This document shows, in pieces, positions 47,481-58,600 of a stretch of DNA of 64,000 nucleotides. The notes beneath the pieces were generated by a model. It searched no databases, was not told where the DNA came from, and was given only the letters and a program-made list of their open reading frames with translations. A program made the translations under genes and the position numbers. The number at the start of each line of letters is the position of its first letter. Within the stretch, counting starts at the first letter, position 1. Location of the stretch: positions 1 through 64,000 of the forward strand of contig DYFV01000013.1 in NCBI GenBank assembly GCA_020725025.1. Reading direction: 5' to 3'. Source of the stretch: Azoarcus sp. (lineage in GTDB: Bacteria > Pseudomonadota > Gammaproteobacteria > Burkholderiales > Rhodocyclaceae).

Positions 47481-50400
47481 TCACTCAGCCTTCCAGCCCG
47501 CCTTGACCTGCGCCAGCACGGCGTTCACCTTGTCGACGACCGTCTGATCGACCTGACTGCCGTCGCCGATCTCCACCGTCACCCGGATGCGCAGCGGATG
47601 GCCCGCAGTGGCCTCGCGCAGCGCATCGATATGGTCGGCAAGGTCCTGGACCTCGTGCGTCTGGAGATCCGCGCTGGCCGCCTTCGATCCGTAGTGCTTG
47701 GGCGGAGGCGGCTCCTTGGCCTCGCTCTTGCGGGTCACGATCTTGACTGCCGCTGCGCCGCCAAGGTCGCACGGCCAAGCACCCGAGTCGAGGGTCCGTT
47801 CGATCAGGCCCAGCCGGAAGGCCTCATCGAGGGCGCTGACAACCCGCGTCCAGGGCAGCACTTTCCCCGCCTTGGACGAAAGGGCTGCATGGATGAGATG
47901 AGCATTGGTCGCGTCGCCCTGCCAAGCCGTAGGCAGCTGTACCGGCAACACATCAACGCTGGCGAGCGGAAGCGGCGGCGCGAACAGCTGTGCCGTGTCG
48001 TTCACGAATCCCGCGGGCACGTCCTCGGCCAGCACACTCACCGTCCCGTTCACCAACCAGACGCGGCCGCTCTTGACGGCGGCCGCCACTGCGTCGGTGA
48101 TCGCCTGCGGTATGGCCTCGGGAATCAGCAGGTTCTCGGTGTAGCCGCCCTTGTCGACCTCGACGAAATGCTTGCCGGAGAAGTACGCCGAAAGGTCGGC
48201 CAGGGTCACGGGCTCCTTGTCCCACAGACCGGGCAGCTTGTTGGGGCCCAGCAGCTGCGCGTCCAACTCCGAAAGCGAGGCTGCATCCGACAGCACCACT
48301 TCGAGGCTGGAGTCCTGAACGGCGTTGTCGTCGGGGCGGCACTTCCAGAAGGTGCGTGTCGACTTGTCGGCTCGCGTCACCCGCAGCACGAACTCGCCCG
48401 CCTCGCAGCCCTGCAGCAGCGTCTCCAAGATCGCCGCCCGGTTCAACATCTTCGGCAACTTAGCTGTCGCAGCGAAGGCTCCGACAAGATTCTTGACGAA
48501 GCGCGCCTTGTCGCCGGCGCTCCACAGATCGAATGGACCGCCCGGCAGCAGCGCCTCGGCGTTGACAGCCGTGCTCTCGATCCGCAGGCGCTTGTCCGCG
48601 ACCATCTTGGGGAAGAGCGGGTCGTTGTCGACGTTGATGCGGTATGCGGCCACGTCGTTGCCGTCGTTCACCGTCACCGCGATGCAGTAGGCCATGACGA
48701 TCTGCGACACCATTTCGCCGCGGGCCGCGCGAATGTTGCCCTCAAGGCGCGTCGTTGCAGCCGTGTCGATGTCGCTGCGCTCCTTGAGCATCTCGCGGAC
48801 CTTCTCCCAACCGAGCAGGTCACGCACCTTCTCGCGTGCGACGTCGATGCCGTCCTTTGACGGGACGGCCAACACCACCGCATTGCGGTTCTGAGCGCGG
48901 GGCTTCTCGGGTCCGGTCGTTTCGTCGATGAAGCGCTTGGCCTCGGCACTCGGCTTGCCGTTGCTCGCCGCCTTCGGGCCCAGCACCGCGTAGTGAAACT
49001 CGCCGTCGTCTTCGATGTCCGCCGGGCGAGCCGGCAGCACGTGGACCTTGGCGCCAGCACCGCGTGCGCCTTCGGTCAGCTTGCCTGCGCCGCGAATCTC
49101 TTTCTCCAGAACCTCATCGACCAGGGTGGCGCTGACGTTCTGGCGGGCGTCATGATGCATCTGCTTCAGATTCGGCTTGGAGCCGAGGCGCCACACCTTT
49201 GGCAAGCCGCCTTCACGATCCCCGGTGAAGGTGTCATCGAGATACCAGGACGCATCGGACCACCGAGTCAGCCCCTTGTCCAACTCGATCCGATCCGGGG
49301 AACCGACACCGATCAAGATCTTGAGCTCGCGCGTGGTCGCGCGCTGCCCGATGGGCTGGGAGTGCAGGAACGTCGCCATGACGGCTTGTTCGATCTCCCG
49401 CTGCTGAACGCCGAGCAACCCGTCCTGTGCCTTGCGTGCATGCACGAGCTCGGCCTCCAGGATGGCCGTCCAGTTCTGCCGCCGGCCTTCGTACTGCTCC
49501 AGCTGCGCCACGTTAGCCAACTCGCGCGCGGCCACACTGAGCCCTTCCGACTTCGGCTCCACCAGGAAAATCTGGGGGCCGATAAGCGGTTGCTTATCCC
49601 ACTTCACCGCGTCGCGCAGTGCGGAAGCCAGGGTCTTGAGGATGCCTCGCGTCTGCTGAAACCCTTCGAGCTGGGTCCACTTCTGGTACAGGGTCTCGAT
49701 CAAGGCCGGGTGGAAGGGGTAGGCGTCGGTGTATCGCTTCTCCTCAGCGGCACGGTTCTTCGCGGTGTAGTCATCGATTTCCTGCACGCCATTGAGCGCG
49801 CCGAAGACCTGGCTGGGCCACTGCGTGCGGTCGGTATAGCTCTCCAGCTTGAGCAGCCGGCGCCGAAGGATCTCGGGCACGTCCTGGCTTTCGACGGGCT
49901 GGATGCCTTCGTCGGCCACCCGCTTGAATTCGTCGTACAGCTCCTTGCTGATCTGCTTGCCGAGCTCGTCCATCTTGCCGGGATCAGAGGCGAGCAGCGA
50001 GGCCACCAGGCAGCACCGCGGTACCTTGGCGACGGCCTGGGTCAGGCTGTGCATGAACTCCCGCATGCGGCCAATCCACGCGGGATCGGTATCTGCCATC
50101 ACACGAACGAACCACAGCACCTCGTCGAACAGGATCAGCACGCCGGCCCCATCCTTGCGCGCGAGCTTGAGCAGATCCTCCATCACCCCGGTGGCTGGCG
50201 GGGTCGCGCGTTCAGTGCCGTCATCCTTCAGCAGCTTCATGCCCGCAGTGCCGGCCAGCTGCCAGGCAATCGCGCTCCACGGCATCTTGATCGTCGCCAC
50301 GCTGCCATCGGGCGCGGTCACTTCCATGCCCTTCTCGGCATCCAGGCGGTCGAACACCACGGAGGCCACATGCGCCTTCGGCAACCCGCCTTCCAGGGCG

Positions 50401-50762
50401 CAGTGCGCCTTGAACTGCTGTACCGCCGGGACGTCGGGAAGGCTCGCGGGATCGCGCACCAGATGCACCAACGTGATCAGCGAGTGCGTCTTGCCGCCGC
50501 CGAAGGTCATGTGCAGCTGGCGGACGGCCTTCTCGGACTTGCCTGCCAGGCGGTGGGTGACGTCACGCGCCAGATCGCGCAGCTTGACCGTGGGATACGT
50601 GAGCGCGAAGAACTCCTTGGCGTCGTGATAGACACCCGAGTTGCGGCCCATCACGACGTCGTACAAGTCGGCGGCGAACTGCTTCTGAGAGAGCTCCTGA
50701 TTCGTGATGTCGTCGCGCAGCTGCACGACCTGGTGCCAGGGCTTGGTGGTGGTCTTGGCCAT
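47481..50762 (-). CDS. DUF499 P-loop ATPase (BrxC/PglY-like)
   Basis: A 1093-residue AAA-type ATPase. Walker A is FGGGKTHS (Lys91), Walker B VLILFDEV (Asp213, Glu214), and the N-terminal segment SGVYHDAKEFFALTYPT is typical of COG1483/DUF499. BREX BrxC and PglY belong to this same broad family and have similar size. AAGGAG lies 8 nt before the start at 50762. It is co-transcribed with a DUF1156 methylase upstream (18 bp) and the PLD gene downstream. The likely role is an ATP-driven scaffold or clamp for the methylase and effector on DNA. Function is inferred from family and context. Confidence 0.85.
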   Translation of the reverse strand: MAKTTTKPWHQVVQLRDDITNQELSQKQFAADLYDVVMGRNSGVYHDAKEFFALTYPTVKLRDLARDVTHRLAGKSEKAVRQLHMTFGGGKTHSLITLVHLVRDPASLPDVPAVQQFKAHCALEGGLPKAHVASVVFDRLDAEKGMEVTAPDGSVATIKMPWSAIAWQLAGTAGMKLLKDDGTERATPPATGVMEDLLKLARKDGAGVLILFDEVLWFVRVMADTDPAWIGRMREFMHSLTQAVAKVPRCCLVASLLASDPGKMDELGKQISKELYDEFKRVADEGIQPVESQDVPEILRRRLLKLESYTDRTQWPSQVFGALNGVQEIDDYTAKNRAAEEKRYTDAYPFHPALIETLYQKWTQLEGFQQTRGILKTLASALRDAVKWDKQPLIGPQIFLVEPKSEGLSVAARELANVAQLEQYEGRRQNWTAILEAELVHARKAQDGLLGVQQREIEQAVMATFLHSQPIGQRATTRELKILIGVGSPDRIELDKGLTRWSDASWYLDDTFTGDREGGLPKVWRLGSKPNLKQMHHDARQNVSATLVDEVLEKEIRGAGKLTEGARGAGAKVHVLPARPADIEDDGEFHYAVLGPKAASNGKPSAEAKRFIDETTGPEKPRAQNRNAVVLAVPSKDGIDVAREKVRDLLGWEKVREMLKERSDIDTAATTRLEGNIRAARGEMVSQIVMAYCIAVTVNDGNDVAAYRINVDNDPLFPKMVADKRLRIESTAVNAEALLPGGPFDLWSAGDKARFVKNLVGAFAATAKLPKMLNRAAILETLLQGCEAGEFVLRVTRADKSTRTFWKCRPDDNAVQDSSLEVVLSDAASLSELDAQLLGPNKLPGLWDKEPVTLADLSAYFSGKHFVEVDKGGYTENLLIPEAIPQAITDAVAAAVKSGRVWLVNGTVSVLAEDVPAGFVNDTAQLFAPPLPLASVDVLPVQLPTAWQGDATNAHLIHAALSSKAGKVLPWTRVVSALDEAFRLGLIERTLDSGAWPCDLGGAAAVKIVTRKSEAKEPPPPKHYGSKAASADLQTHEVQDLADHIDALREATAGHPLRIRVTVEIGDGSQVDQTVVDKVNAVLAQVKAGWKAE

Positions 50763-50780
50763 CGTTGCTTCTCCTTGTCC

Positions 50781-53700
50781 TTATTCCAGCCCGAGCGGAG
50801 CCTGCGCGGTACTGCCGACCGAGCGCAGGTAGTTTTGCAGCCGTTCCAGGATCGAACGTTCTTCGACGCCCTGTTCGTTCATCTCAATCAGAGCTTGAAT
50901 CAGTTGCGCGAACACCTGGCTGCGGCGCAGAGCGCGGCTGTCGAGGTAATCGTTGACCTTGACGACGTCGCCAGCCACCCACAGCTGCATCAGCTTGTGC
51001 ACTTGATCGATCAGCGGAATGGCGCGGCCACTGGCCGTCTCCATGCCCAGCGAGCGGTGCTTGCGGGCGCGCCAGTCCTTCAACTTGTACTTGCCGCCAC
51101 CGCCCGAGGACGAAGCCTCCTCGACATCGCCGTCCTCGTCGTCGCCCGACGCATCTTCGTCCTCGGCCTCGGCCGCGCCGCCGCTGCGTGCCAGCAGCTC
51201 ATACTGATCGGCCAGCTCGCGCTCCGAGAGCCCGCACGAGACGGCGTAGAGGATGCACGGCCCGGCTGGCGCTTCCTTGAGGCCGAAGTCGTTGCGGTGG
51301 AGCAGGTAGTACGTGGTCACGTCGTCCAGCGGGTGGTCGCCAGGCGTGGGTTCGGTCTGTCCGTGCGAGAGCACGCGGCCGACGACGAAGTCCACCACGA
51401 TGCGACGCACGTGGCCAAGGAAGTCGGTGACCGACATCAACGCCCCAGGCTCGGACGCCTTCTTGACCGCCGGATAGCGGCTGTACGACTCCAAGGCCGG
51501 TCCAGTGGCAGCCCAGATGAAGTCAGGGCCGCGGATGCCGGCATCCCAGAAGTCACGCAGCTTGGTCGTGATGCTCGACTCCATTTCCTTGAGAACCTGG
51601 GTGTCCCATCCGGCGCGGGCGAGCGGATCACGCTTCCTGCAAACCAGCCAAACCGAAGAAGCCAGGGATGCTCTGCCATGATTTCGGACGCCCCCCCTCA
51701 TTTCTGTGGCAATCGGCCAGCTTCCGTCAACGACAAAGCCGGTTCGAATGATTGCGGTAACCAGGGTTTCCCACGCATCGGGCTGCTTGTGTGCAAAGAC
51801 GATTACCAATCTCCCCGAAGGTCCCAGGGCCTTATGGCACGCCGCAAAGGCTCGTGCCATACCCTCCTCGTAGTTGCGCTTTGAGGCCTCCTTGCTGCCG
51901 CCGAACCGGGCGGCATCGTCGATCAGCTCGCCGTCACCTTCTTCATGGTTCCACTTGGGCGCAAGCGGATTAGCAAAAGCTGAACTAAGTTCAGGCGATA
52001 GGCCGTGGAGTGTCCTTCTCAGCCAGATGTAAAAGAAGTCCATCAAGTCTGAGTAGGGAATCGCGTCGTAATAGGGCGGATCGGTTACGACAATGTCCTG
52101 CTCGGAAACGACGCGCATTGCACTCTGGTTCAATACGGTCGCGGCCGGAACTTCGGCAAACGTCGCTGTTGTCAATCCGTCAACTACCGACGCCACATTT
52201 GAGAGTGCGCCATAGAAGAATCTGTCGTTTGGCGCGAGTGGATTGCCTTCAGCAAAATCCCACGTAATGGGCAGGGCATATCGCAGGAAAGTCTGCTTAA
52301 CCTCCTGTGCCTTGGGCTCCCAGATACAGATCGTGCTGAGATAGTTCGCCATTCTGTCCAAGGCCACAGCGAGAAGCGCTTGAACTGCGTCTGAGTAAGC
52401 CGCATCTGACCCTAGTCGGTCGCGGAGCTGTCGAATTGCCAAGATGAAGCGGGCAATGGCCGTCATCTGGCGCGCTGTGAATAGCTTCGACCACTGATCT
52501 AACCCATAGGCATCGACCGAAAATGCTCGGGATGCCCCTGTACCACCTTTTGGCGTAGGCTCCTTCGGGAGGCCAAAGGGAACCTCGGAGAACAGCGCGT
52601 CAAGTTCCCCGTGCGCCACTTGATTTGCGCGCACCTCCATTTCGGTCGGTAGCCTGAACTCCTTGCCACCTGGAGCTTCAACTGCGACAGCAGTGATTCG
52701 TGCGGACATTCGACCTGCTCGCCCTTCGAGCCTTATGTCCTCCAGCGTCATGATCGTTCCGCAGCAAGGGCAAGTCGAACCTGATCGACTCATCGTGCCG
52801 GCCCCCACGCGCTTGTCGAACTCGCGCTTCTGAGCGGCGTTTCCACCCTGGACTTTGACGTTTGAGTCGATGTGGAAGTCGACCCCGGACCTGTCGTCCC
52901 TCGGTCGCATGCAAAGGACAACTCGCTTGTCGTCCTTCTTAGCCAACCACCTTGTCTTCAGCAGCGGGATTTCGGCTCGACAGGCCTTGCAGTGGACCGT
53001 CCGCGCCCAGAGGTATGCCACGGTAGGTTTTGCCACCCAACGTGGATTAGCAGGATTGTCCAGATACGCTGCGTCGAAGCCAGCGTTAAGGAGGGCGGTC
53101 TGCGGCTCGCCACTATCATCGACCGGGACATGCTTCAAGATGTCGTCGGTATCTAACTTCACCCTTTGATAGGGGGTAAGCGTGCAGAACTCTGCGTAAA
53201 CAGGGTAGAGACGCGCCAGATCCTTGCGGGCTTCGCGCAACACTCTGCGGCCCCACGCTCGAACATGCCATCCAAGTCCTGCTCTTAGCAGTTCCGGGTC
53301 GAGCCCGGGGTTTTCCAGGAGGCTCAGGTTCTCGCCACGGGCAACCGTCTCCATTGCACTGGCTGGTGGAAGGGCCGAGCGAGCAGATTCCAGTTGACCA
53401 AGGTGACGCCTTATCTGCGCCGCGGTCATGCCCTTTGCCCTGAGATAGCTGATCATAAAGTCAGCATCAGTGAGCGCGAAACTGGGCAATGGGTACTCGC
53501 ATCCGGCCAGCGCCTGCGGGTACTCAAGCGTGCACCTCAAGATGAACCAGGCAACCGGATTGATATCTACCGCGGTCACCTCGCAGCCCAAGCGCATCGC
53601 CTCCAGAGGAATTGCGCCTCCTCCGGCGAATGGGTCGAGAACTCTGGGCGCACGACCGCCATATGCCTTGCGGATCTCTTCACGAAACCAGTCCATCCCT

Positions 53701-54032
53701 GGGCCAGCTTCACGACCCCAGGCCAGCACGCCCCCTTCAGTCTCCCAAGCCTCGATTTCTTCAGTGTGCCCGTTGGGCATCTTCTTCTTCTTCAACGTCT
53801 TGCTGAGCGTGCCGCCAAGACGCTTGAGGATCTCGTCGCGCTTCTCCTTGTCACCCGGGTCCGGCAACAGGGTGGCGATCAGCGCCGCACGGCTCGCCGC
53901 GAGGGGACGACGTGCAGGCCAGATGTGCAGCGTGGAGATGTGCCCGTGTCGCACGTTCTTCTCGTGGACCGAGTCAATCGACGTCTGCTTGAGCGGGAAG
54001 GCGACCTCGATGAGCCGCTTGTCGTTGTTCAT
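50781..54032 (-). CDS. DUF1156 adenine-specific DNA methylase with zinc ribbon
   Basis: A 1083-residue methyltransferase of COG1743. The DUF1156 N-terminus (NVRHGHISTLHIWPARRPLA) is followed by SAM motif I DPFAGGG (133-139), zinc-ribbon cysteines at CKAC (348-351) and CPCC (421-424), and catalytic motif IV DPPY (651-654) in TDPPYYDAIPYSD, the signature of N6-adenine methylation. ATG at 54032 has AAGGACCC ahead. Base composition is clearly more AT-rich from 51.6 to 53.7 kb than in chromosomal genes, supporting transfer. In BREX type 3 the equivalent is PglXI. Here it would mark self DNA. Confidence 0.87.
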   Translation of the reverse strand: MNNDKRLIEVAFPLKQTSIDSVHEKNVRHGHISTLHIWPARRPLAASRAALIATLLPDPGDKEKRDEILKRLGGTLSKTLKKKKMPNGHTEEIEAWETEGGVLAWGREAGPGMDWFREEIRKAYGGRAPRVLDPFAGGGAIPLEAMRLGCEVTAVDINPVAWFILRCTLEYPQALAGCEYPLPSFALTDADFMISYLRAKGMTAAQIRRHLGQLESARSALPPASAMETVARGENLSLLENPGLDPELLRAGLGWHVRAWGRRVLREARKDLARLYPVYAEFCTLTPYQRVKLDTDDILKHVPVDDSGEPQTALLNAGFDAAYLDNPANPRWVAKPTVAYLWARTVHCKACRAEIPLLKTRWLAKKDDKRVVLCMRPRDDRSGVDFHIDSNVKVQGGNAAQKREFDKRVGAGTMSRSGSTCPCCGTIMTLEDIRLEGRAGRMSARITAVAVEAPGGKEFRLPTEMEVRANQVAHGELDALFSEVPFGLPKEPTPKGGTGASRAFSVDAYGLDQWSKLFTARQMTAIARFILAIRQLRDRLGSDAAYSDAVQALLAVALDRMANYLSTICIWEPKAQEVKQTFLRYALPITWDFAEGNPLAPNDRFFYGALSNVASVVDGLTTATFAEVPAATVLNQSAMRVVSEQDIVVTDPPYYDAIPYSDLMDFFYIWLRRTLHGLSPELSSAFANPLAPKWNHEEGDGELIDDAARFGGSKEASKRNYEEGMARAFAACHKALGPSGRLVIVFAHKQPDAWETLVTAIIRTGFVVDGSWPIATEMRGGVRNHGRASLASSVWLVCRKRDPLARAGWDTQVLKEMESSITTKLRDFWDAGIRGPDFIWAATGPALESYSRYPAVKKASEPGALMSVTDFLGHVRRIVVDFVVGRVLSHGQTEPTPGDHPLDDVTTYYLLHRNDFGLKEAPAGPCILYAVSCGLSERELADQYELLARSGGAAEAEDEDASGDDEDGDVEEASSSGGGGKYKLKDWRARKHRSLGMETASGRAIPLIDQVHKLMQLWVAGDVVKVNDYLDSRALRRSQVFAQLIQALIEMNEQGVEERSILERLQNYLRSVGSTAQAPLGLE

Positions 54033-54043
54033 GGTTGGGTCCT

Positions 54044-55666
54044 TCAGGTCGCCCCGGTCCGGATGTGCGCCGGCATGGTAGCGATCACCACCAGCTGACT
54101 GCCCTCGTCCCAGAAGTAGTAAATGCGCAGACAGCGCCGCGGGTCGCGCGTGTTGCCCCCGTTCTTGAGGTGCCATTCGACGGACACCTTTCGGTTGCTC
54201 CAGCCGAACGCAAAGCTGTCCGCCCCGCAGCGTTCGTTGTGGATGCCTTCGTCGACAGGCTTGCGCAGGTCGCTGCTGGCACCGTTGATCCGCGAGTCGC
54301 GGTATTCGTTGGCCAGCCAGAGCAGGCAGCGGGCGGCCGTTTGCGGATCGTCGAAGTCGGCTGACTTCGTTTCCCGCCGCGCCCGAGCCGACAGCACGAC
54401 ACGGCCACTGAGCACCTCGTCGCACCAATCAGCGAACGTGTCCCAGCCTTCTGGCAGAGGTATGCCCGCATCAGGCTCGTCGCCGCGCGCCTTGATCTGA
54501 TCCAGCAGCTGGTGAATGCGGAACTGCGCGCCACGGAGCTGCTGCTCCAGGTTCTGCGCATGCTCCTCGATGGATTTGTGTTCGTCGGACAGCCACTGCT
54601 GCGTCTCGGCGGAACGTCGCAGGTCGTCCTTGAGCGCATCGATCTGCGCCTGGGCGGCCCGCAGCTGTTCGATATCGGCAGACCCCGCCTGCTTCAGGCG
54701 CTCGCGCTCGAAATCGAGACTGGCATCACGCACGGCGGAGAACGCCAGCACATCGGTACCCAGCTGCAAACGCCGTACGCTCTCGTTGGCAGCAATCCAC
54801 CGCAACGCGGTCAACGCCGACCGGGCGCGCTCATCCTCGGCGTTGTTACCGAGGAAGAACAAGCGATGCGCGAACGGGTTCGCGTCGTACGTGAAGCCGG
54901 GCATGTAGGCGCGCGCGGCACCATTGAAGACGGAGAGCGGTTTGCCCAGCTGCTGCGTCAGCACCCAAGTATAGTTTGCCGGAACAACCACGACTCGGGC
55001 GATGCCGAGGGTCACCTTCGCCAGCAGCTGACTGTTAATGCCGGGGAGGGTTTCGCGCTCGGCGACGGAGCAGACCATGTACGGCACCGGGCGTGTAGGG
55101 TCGAGGAGCTCGACGATCAGTTGCTCGGCCTCGTCCTCCGAGGCGATGTGCCATGTACTGCCGTCGAGCTGATTGCCGCCCTGACGCAGACCGCAGGCAG
55201 AGGCGATCTGTCGAACGAGCCCGGGAACAGCAGGCTCGACCCTGAGCGTCGACTCGGGGGTGCTGGCGAGCAACCGCAGGCTGAACAGCGCGCTGGACGC
55301 ACCTGGCGCGTGACCGATCACCACCTCGGTGGTCCAGGTGCGCTGCGCCACATTGGCATCGGGGCGGTCCACACGCAGCGCCCAAAGCGCACGGTGGTCG
55401 TCAGCGAATCCAGCACCAATGCAGGTGCGTCCGCCGCGGAGATGCTCGAACGATTGCCCATCAGCCGCCAGCGGAGGCAGCTGATCGCCAATCTGCAACG
55501 CTGCCCACTTCAGGACTTCGACTCGGGCTGCTTGTGCTGCTGTGGCCGCGTCAGCGCCAGCAAGTTGACCGGCGACGCGAAGCAGCTCGCGTTCGCGGAC
55601 ACGAGTGCTCTCCGGGAGCTTAACAAGGCGGGGACTGCCGGCGACGATGGGTTCTGGTGAGTTCAT
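54044..55666 (-). CDS. Unknown coiled-coil protein of the defence operon
   Basis: A 540-residue protein I cannot assign. Residues 20-310 are a globular domain (VARTWTTEVVIGHAPGAS-like, LIVELLDPTRPVPYMVCS, AKVTLGIARVVVVPANYTW); 315-394 is a long coiled coil (DIEQLRAAQAQIDALKDDLR and following); 400-540 is a compact C-terminal domain ending RCLRIYYFWDEGSQLVVIA, which looks like a small beta-rich toxin- or RelE-like fold. CGGAGG precedes ATG at 55666, and the start overlaps the helicase stop (ATGA). It occupies the place where BREX loci carry PglZ but shows no alkaline-phosphatase motifs. It is the key unknown of the operon. Confidence 0.8.
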   Translation of the reverse strand: MNSPEPIVAGSPRLVKLPESTRVRERELLRVAGQLAGADAATAAQAARVEVLKWAALQIGDQLPPLAADGQSFEHLRGGRTCIGAGFADDHRALWALRVDRPDANVAQRTWTTEVVIGHAPGASSALFSLRLLASTPESTLRVEPAVPGLVRQIASACGLRQGGNQLDGSTWHIASEDEAEQLIVELLDPTRPVPYMVCSVAERETLPGINSQLLAKVTLGIARVVVVPANYTWVLTQQLGKPLSVFNGAARAYMPGFTYDANPFAHRLFFLGNNAEDERARSALTALRWIAANESVRRLQLGTDVLAFSAVRDASLDFERERLKQAGSADIEQLRAAQAQIDALKDDLRRSAETQQWLSDEHKSIEEHAQNLEQQLRGAQFRIHQLLDQIKARGDEPDAGIPLPEGWDTFADWCDEVLSGRVVLSARARRETKSADFDDPQTAARCLLWLANEYRDSRINGASSDLRKPVDEGIHNERCGADSFAFGWSNRKVSVEWHLKNGGNTRDPRRCLRIYYFWDEGSQLVVIATMPAHIRTGAT

Positions 55667-58600
55667 TCGACGGCCTCCGATGCATTGGCAATGTCGCTGT
55701 ACGCGATGGCCACGCTGCCCCGCGTCTTGGCGATCAACTTGGCGAAGGGGTTCTGCACCCTGAGCAGACGGGGTTGGGCTCCACCGCAGTCAAACACGGC
55801 GTAAAGCCAGTAGCGCTCGCGCAAGATGCAGGCGCGGGCCCACTCGTTCTCGGTCAACTCGATCTCGCCGACGCCCACACGGCCCTTCACCTCAATGCCG
55901 CGTTCTTCGCTCACGCGCTTGGACAGCAGGTCAAAGCCCGGGTAGTCGTTCAGGCCGGCCAGGCGTGCTTTGGGCGGCGTGGAAACGTCACGAACGTCGG
56001 CTCCCTGTGCGGCCTCGAAGGCGATGGCCACCTCGACCGCGATCCGCTCGACTTCGGCGTCGCGCGCCTTGATGTCGTCGGGATCAGTGGAAGGCTGAAC
56101 CAGTGCACTCGCCAGCATCTCAACTTGGCCCGCCTGGATCAGTTCGACCTCGCGCCGCGCCTGAAGCAGGGCCTGATCGCGGCGCTGCGCCAAGCTCCTC
56201 TGCTGCGCCTTGATTCGGTCCAGCTCGGTATGGGCAGCCCGGTTGCCGTCGCGGGCCTTCTCGGTGAAGCGCTTTCGCGCCGCAGCCAGTTCCGACTCCT
56301 GATAGTCAAACGCCCGCTGCAGGTACTCCTCGGTTTCCGTGAGCCGTGACGTGGCGCTCATTCGCTGCAGGTCCGCCAGCTTGCCGACGACATCGCGATG
56401 GATGTGTTCCTGCGCGGCCAGACGCCACGTGTCACTCTGCGCGAGAAAGACCACGCTTCCGGGGCTGGGCTTTGGAGCCGGCTTCAGGAGCAAGAGGTGC
56501 TCGACCGGCGTCTCAATCAGCCGTCCGTCAGCGTATTGCTTCAGGCCGACCAGGCGCTGTTCGATGGCTTCCGGGCTGTGGAATGCAGGCAAGCCGGGAT
56601 CAACGCCGCGCTCCACGCTGACGCGTGCGACGTGGAACAAGTAGGGCGCGGTAGCGCTTACGTCTGTAAAGATCGCGCCGCGCAGGGCCTGGTTGCGCGC
56701 GTTCTCGATGGCCATCGCCGACAGGCGCTCGAAGACGGGCTCGCCCGGATGCAGGAAGATGGCATCGCGCCCGTCATCCGGGCGGTACACGGTGAACCGG
56801 CTGCGCGCTGACTCGGGGTAGGTTTCGAGCACCGGCAGGATGCTGTCCAGCACCCCGCGCTTGCGCGGCCGCATGAAGAAGCTGTTGTCGAGATCGCCGA
56901 CGAAGTCGATGCCGACGACGGGCGCGGCATGTTCGAGGTAGCGGCGAACGTATCCCGGCAGGAGGCGGCGCATTTCCTCGATGGCCATCGCCTCGCGGAG
57001 CTGGGGCAGATCGATGCGGACGTCGCCGCCCTTGCCGTAGATGGTCGCCTCGCGTGCTTCGAGGGCCTTGACCTGCTCGGGCGTGAGCTGACCCGCGAGC
57101 TCCAGCGCCTTCTTGTCGGCTTCGTCATCCGACTCGACCGCGCGCTGGATGTAGTCGGTGATGGCCATGCCCTCGAAGATCCGGCCAACCACGTCGAACA
57201 CCTTGTCCGAACCGAGTTGCTTGCGAATCTCCTCCAGCTTGTCCAGCAGCGTCTTGATGACGCGGCCCTCGCGCGTTTTGCCTGCGACAAGGTTCACGAT
57301 GGCCACACGGTCGCGCTTCTGGCCGTAACGGTGAATCCGGCCCATGCGTTGCTCAAGACGCGCCGGGTTCCAGGGCACGTCGTAGTTGAACAAGATCCAG
57401 CAGAACTGCAGGTTGATACCTTCGGCGGCAGCGTCGGTGCCGATGAAGAAGCGCGCTCCCTTGCCCTCGGCGTCGTGGGGGTGGCGGAAGCGCTCGACCT
57501 GTGCGTCGCGCTCCTCGAATCCCAGGCCGCCGTGGATGTAGGCGACCTGGTCGGCGTAGCCCATGCCTTCGAGGCGTCGCGTCAGGAAGTCCAGCGTGTC
57601 GCGGTGCTCCGTGTAGATGATGACCTTCTGGTCGCGGTACTGCGGCGACCGAAGTAGCTCCGCCATCCGCTCGAACTTTGACTCCTGTCCGCTGGCGTGG
57701 ACCGCCTCGGCCAGTGCGATCAGCTCCTGCACCTGACCCCGTTCGTCGATGAGCTCCGCCAGGCTGGTGGCGATGAAGGCGCCCAGCGCTTCGGCTTCGC
57801 TTTCCTCGTGCTCCTCTGCGCCCGCCGTTGCGGTCTCCTCGTCGGCCGTCTTCGCAGCAAGGACGTCAACCAGCCGCCCCTCGCGGACCCTGCGGTTCAG
57901 CCGCTCTTGCTGGCTGCGCAGCTCCTCCTCGGGCACGCGACCGGACTGGATGTCATCGATCAACGCGTCGAGCTTCGCCAGGCGATTGCGGAAGGAGCAG
58001 AGCAAGGCCCACGTGCTGCTGGCCATGCGCCGCTGGAAAACGGTCATGGCGAACCGTGCCGCCTGACGGTTCAAGAGCCGCGCCTGGTTGTAGTAATGGC
58101 GGATGTACGTCGTCGTGCGGTCGTAGAGTGCCTGTTCGCTGACTTCGCCCTGGGAGAGGTCGTAGCTCACGGTGTCGCAAAGGCGCTCGGGATAGAGGGC
58201 CTTGCCGCGGAGGTCGACCATCTCCTCCTTCACACGGCGGATGAAGTAGCGGTCGCGCGACTCACGCGGGAACTTGGCGAACGCAGTCTCGGTGCTGAAC
58301 AGCTCGGGCTCCAGCAGCCGCCACAGGCAGTAGTACGGGTACTCCTTGCCCATGTGGGGGGTCGCAGTGAGCAGCAGGAGGTGGTGCGCAGCCCAGGGCA
58401 TGCGCCAGTCCTCCGGCAGCTCGCGCACGCCAGCGATTGCCTCGGCAAGACGGTAGCGGTCCGTCGCCCGGAACGTCCCGTCCAGATCGCGGTTCGCGGA
58501 GAGCTTGTGCGCCTCGTCGAACACGACCAGGTCGTAGGGCACGACCTGAGGGTCGCGCAGGGCGTTGAACAGTCGCTGGGCGCGCAGGCTGTCGATGCTC

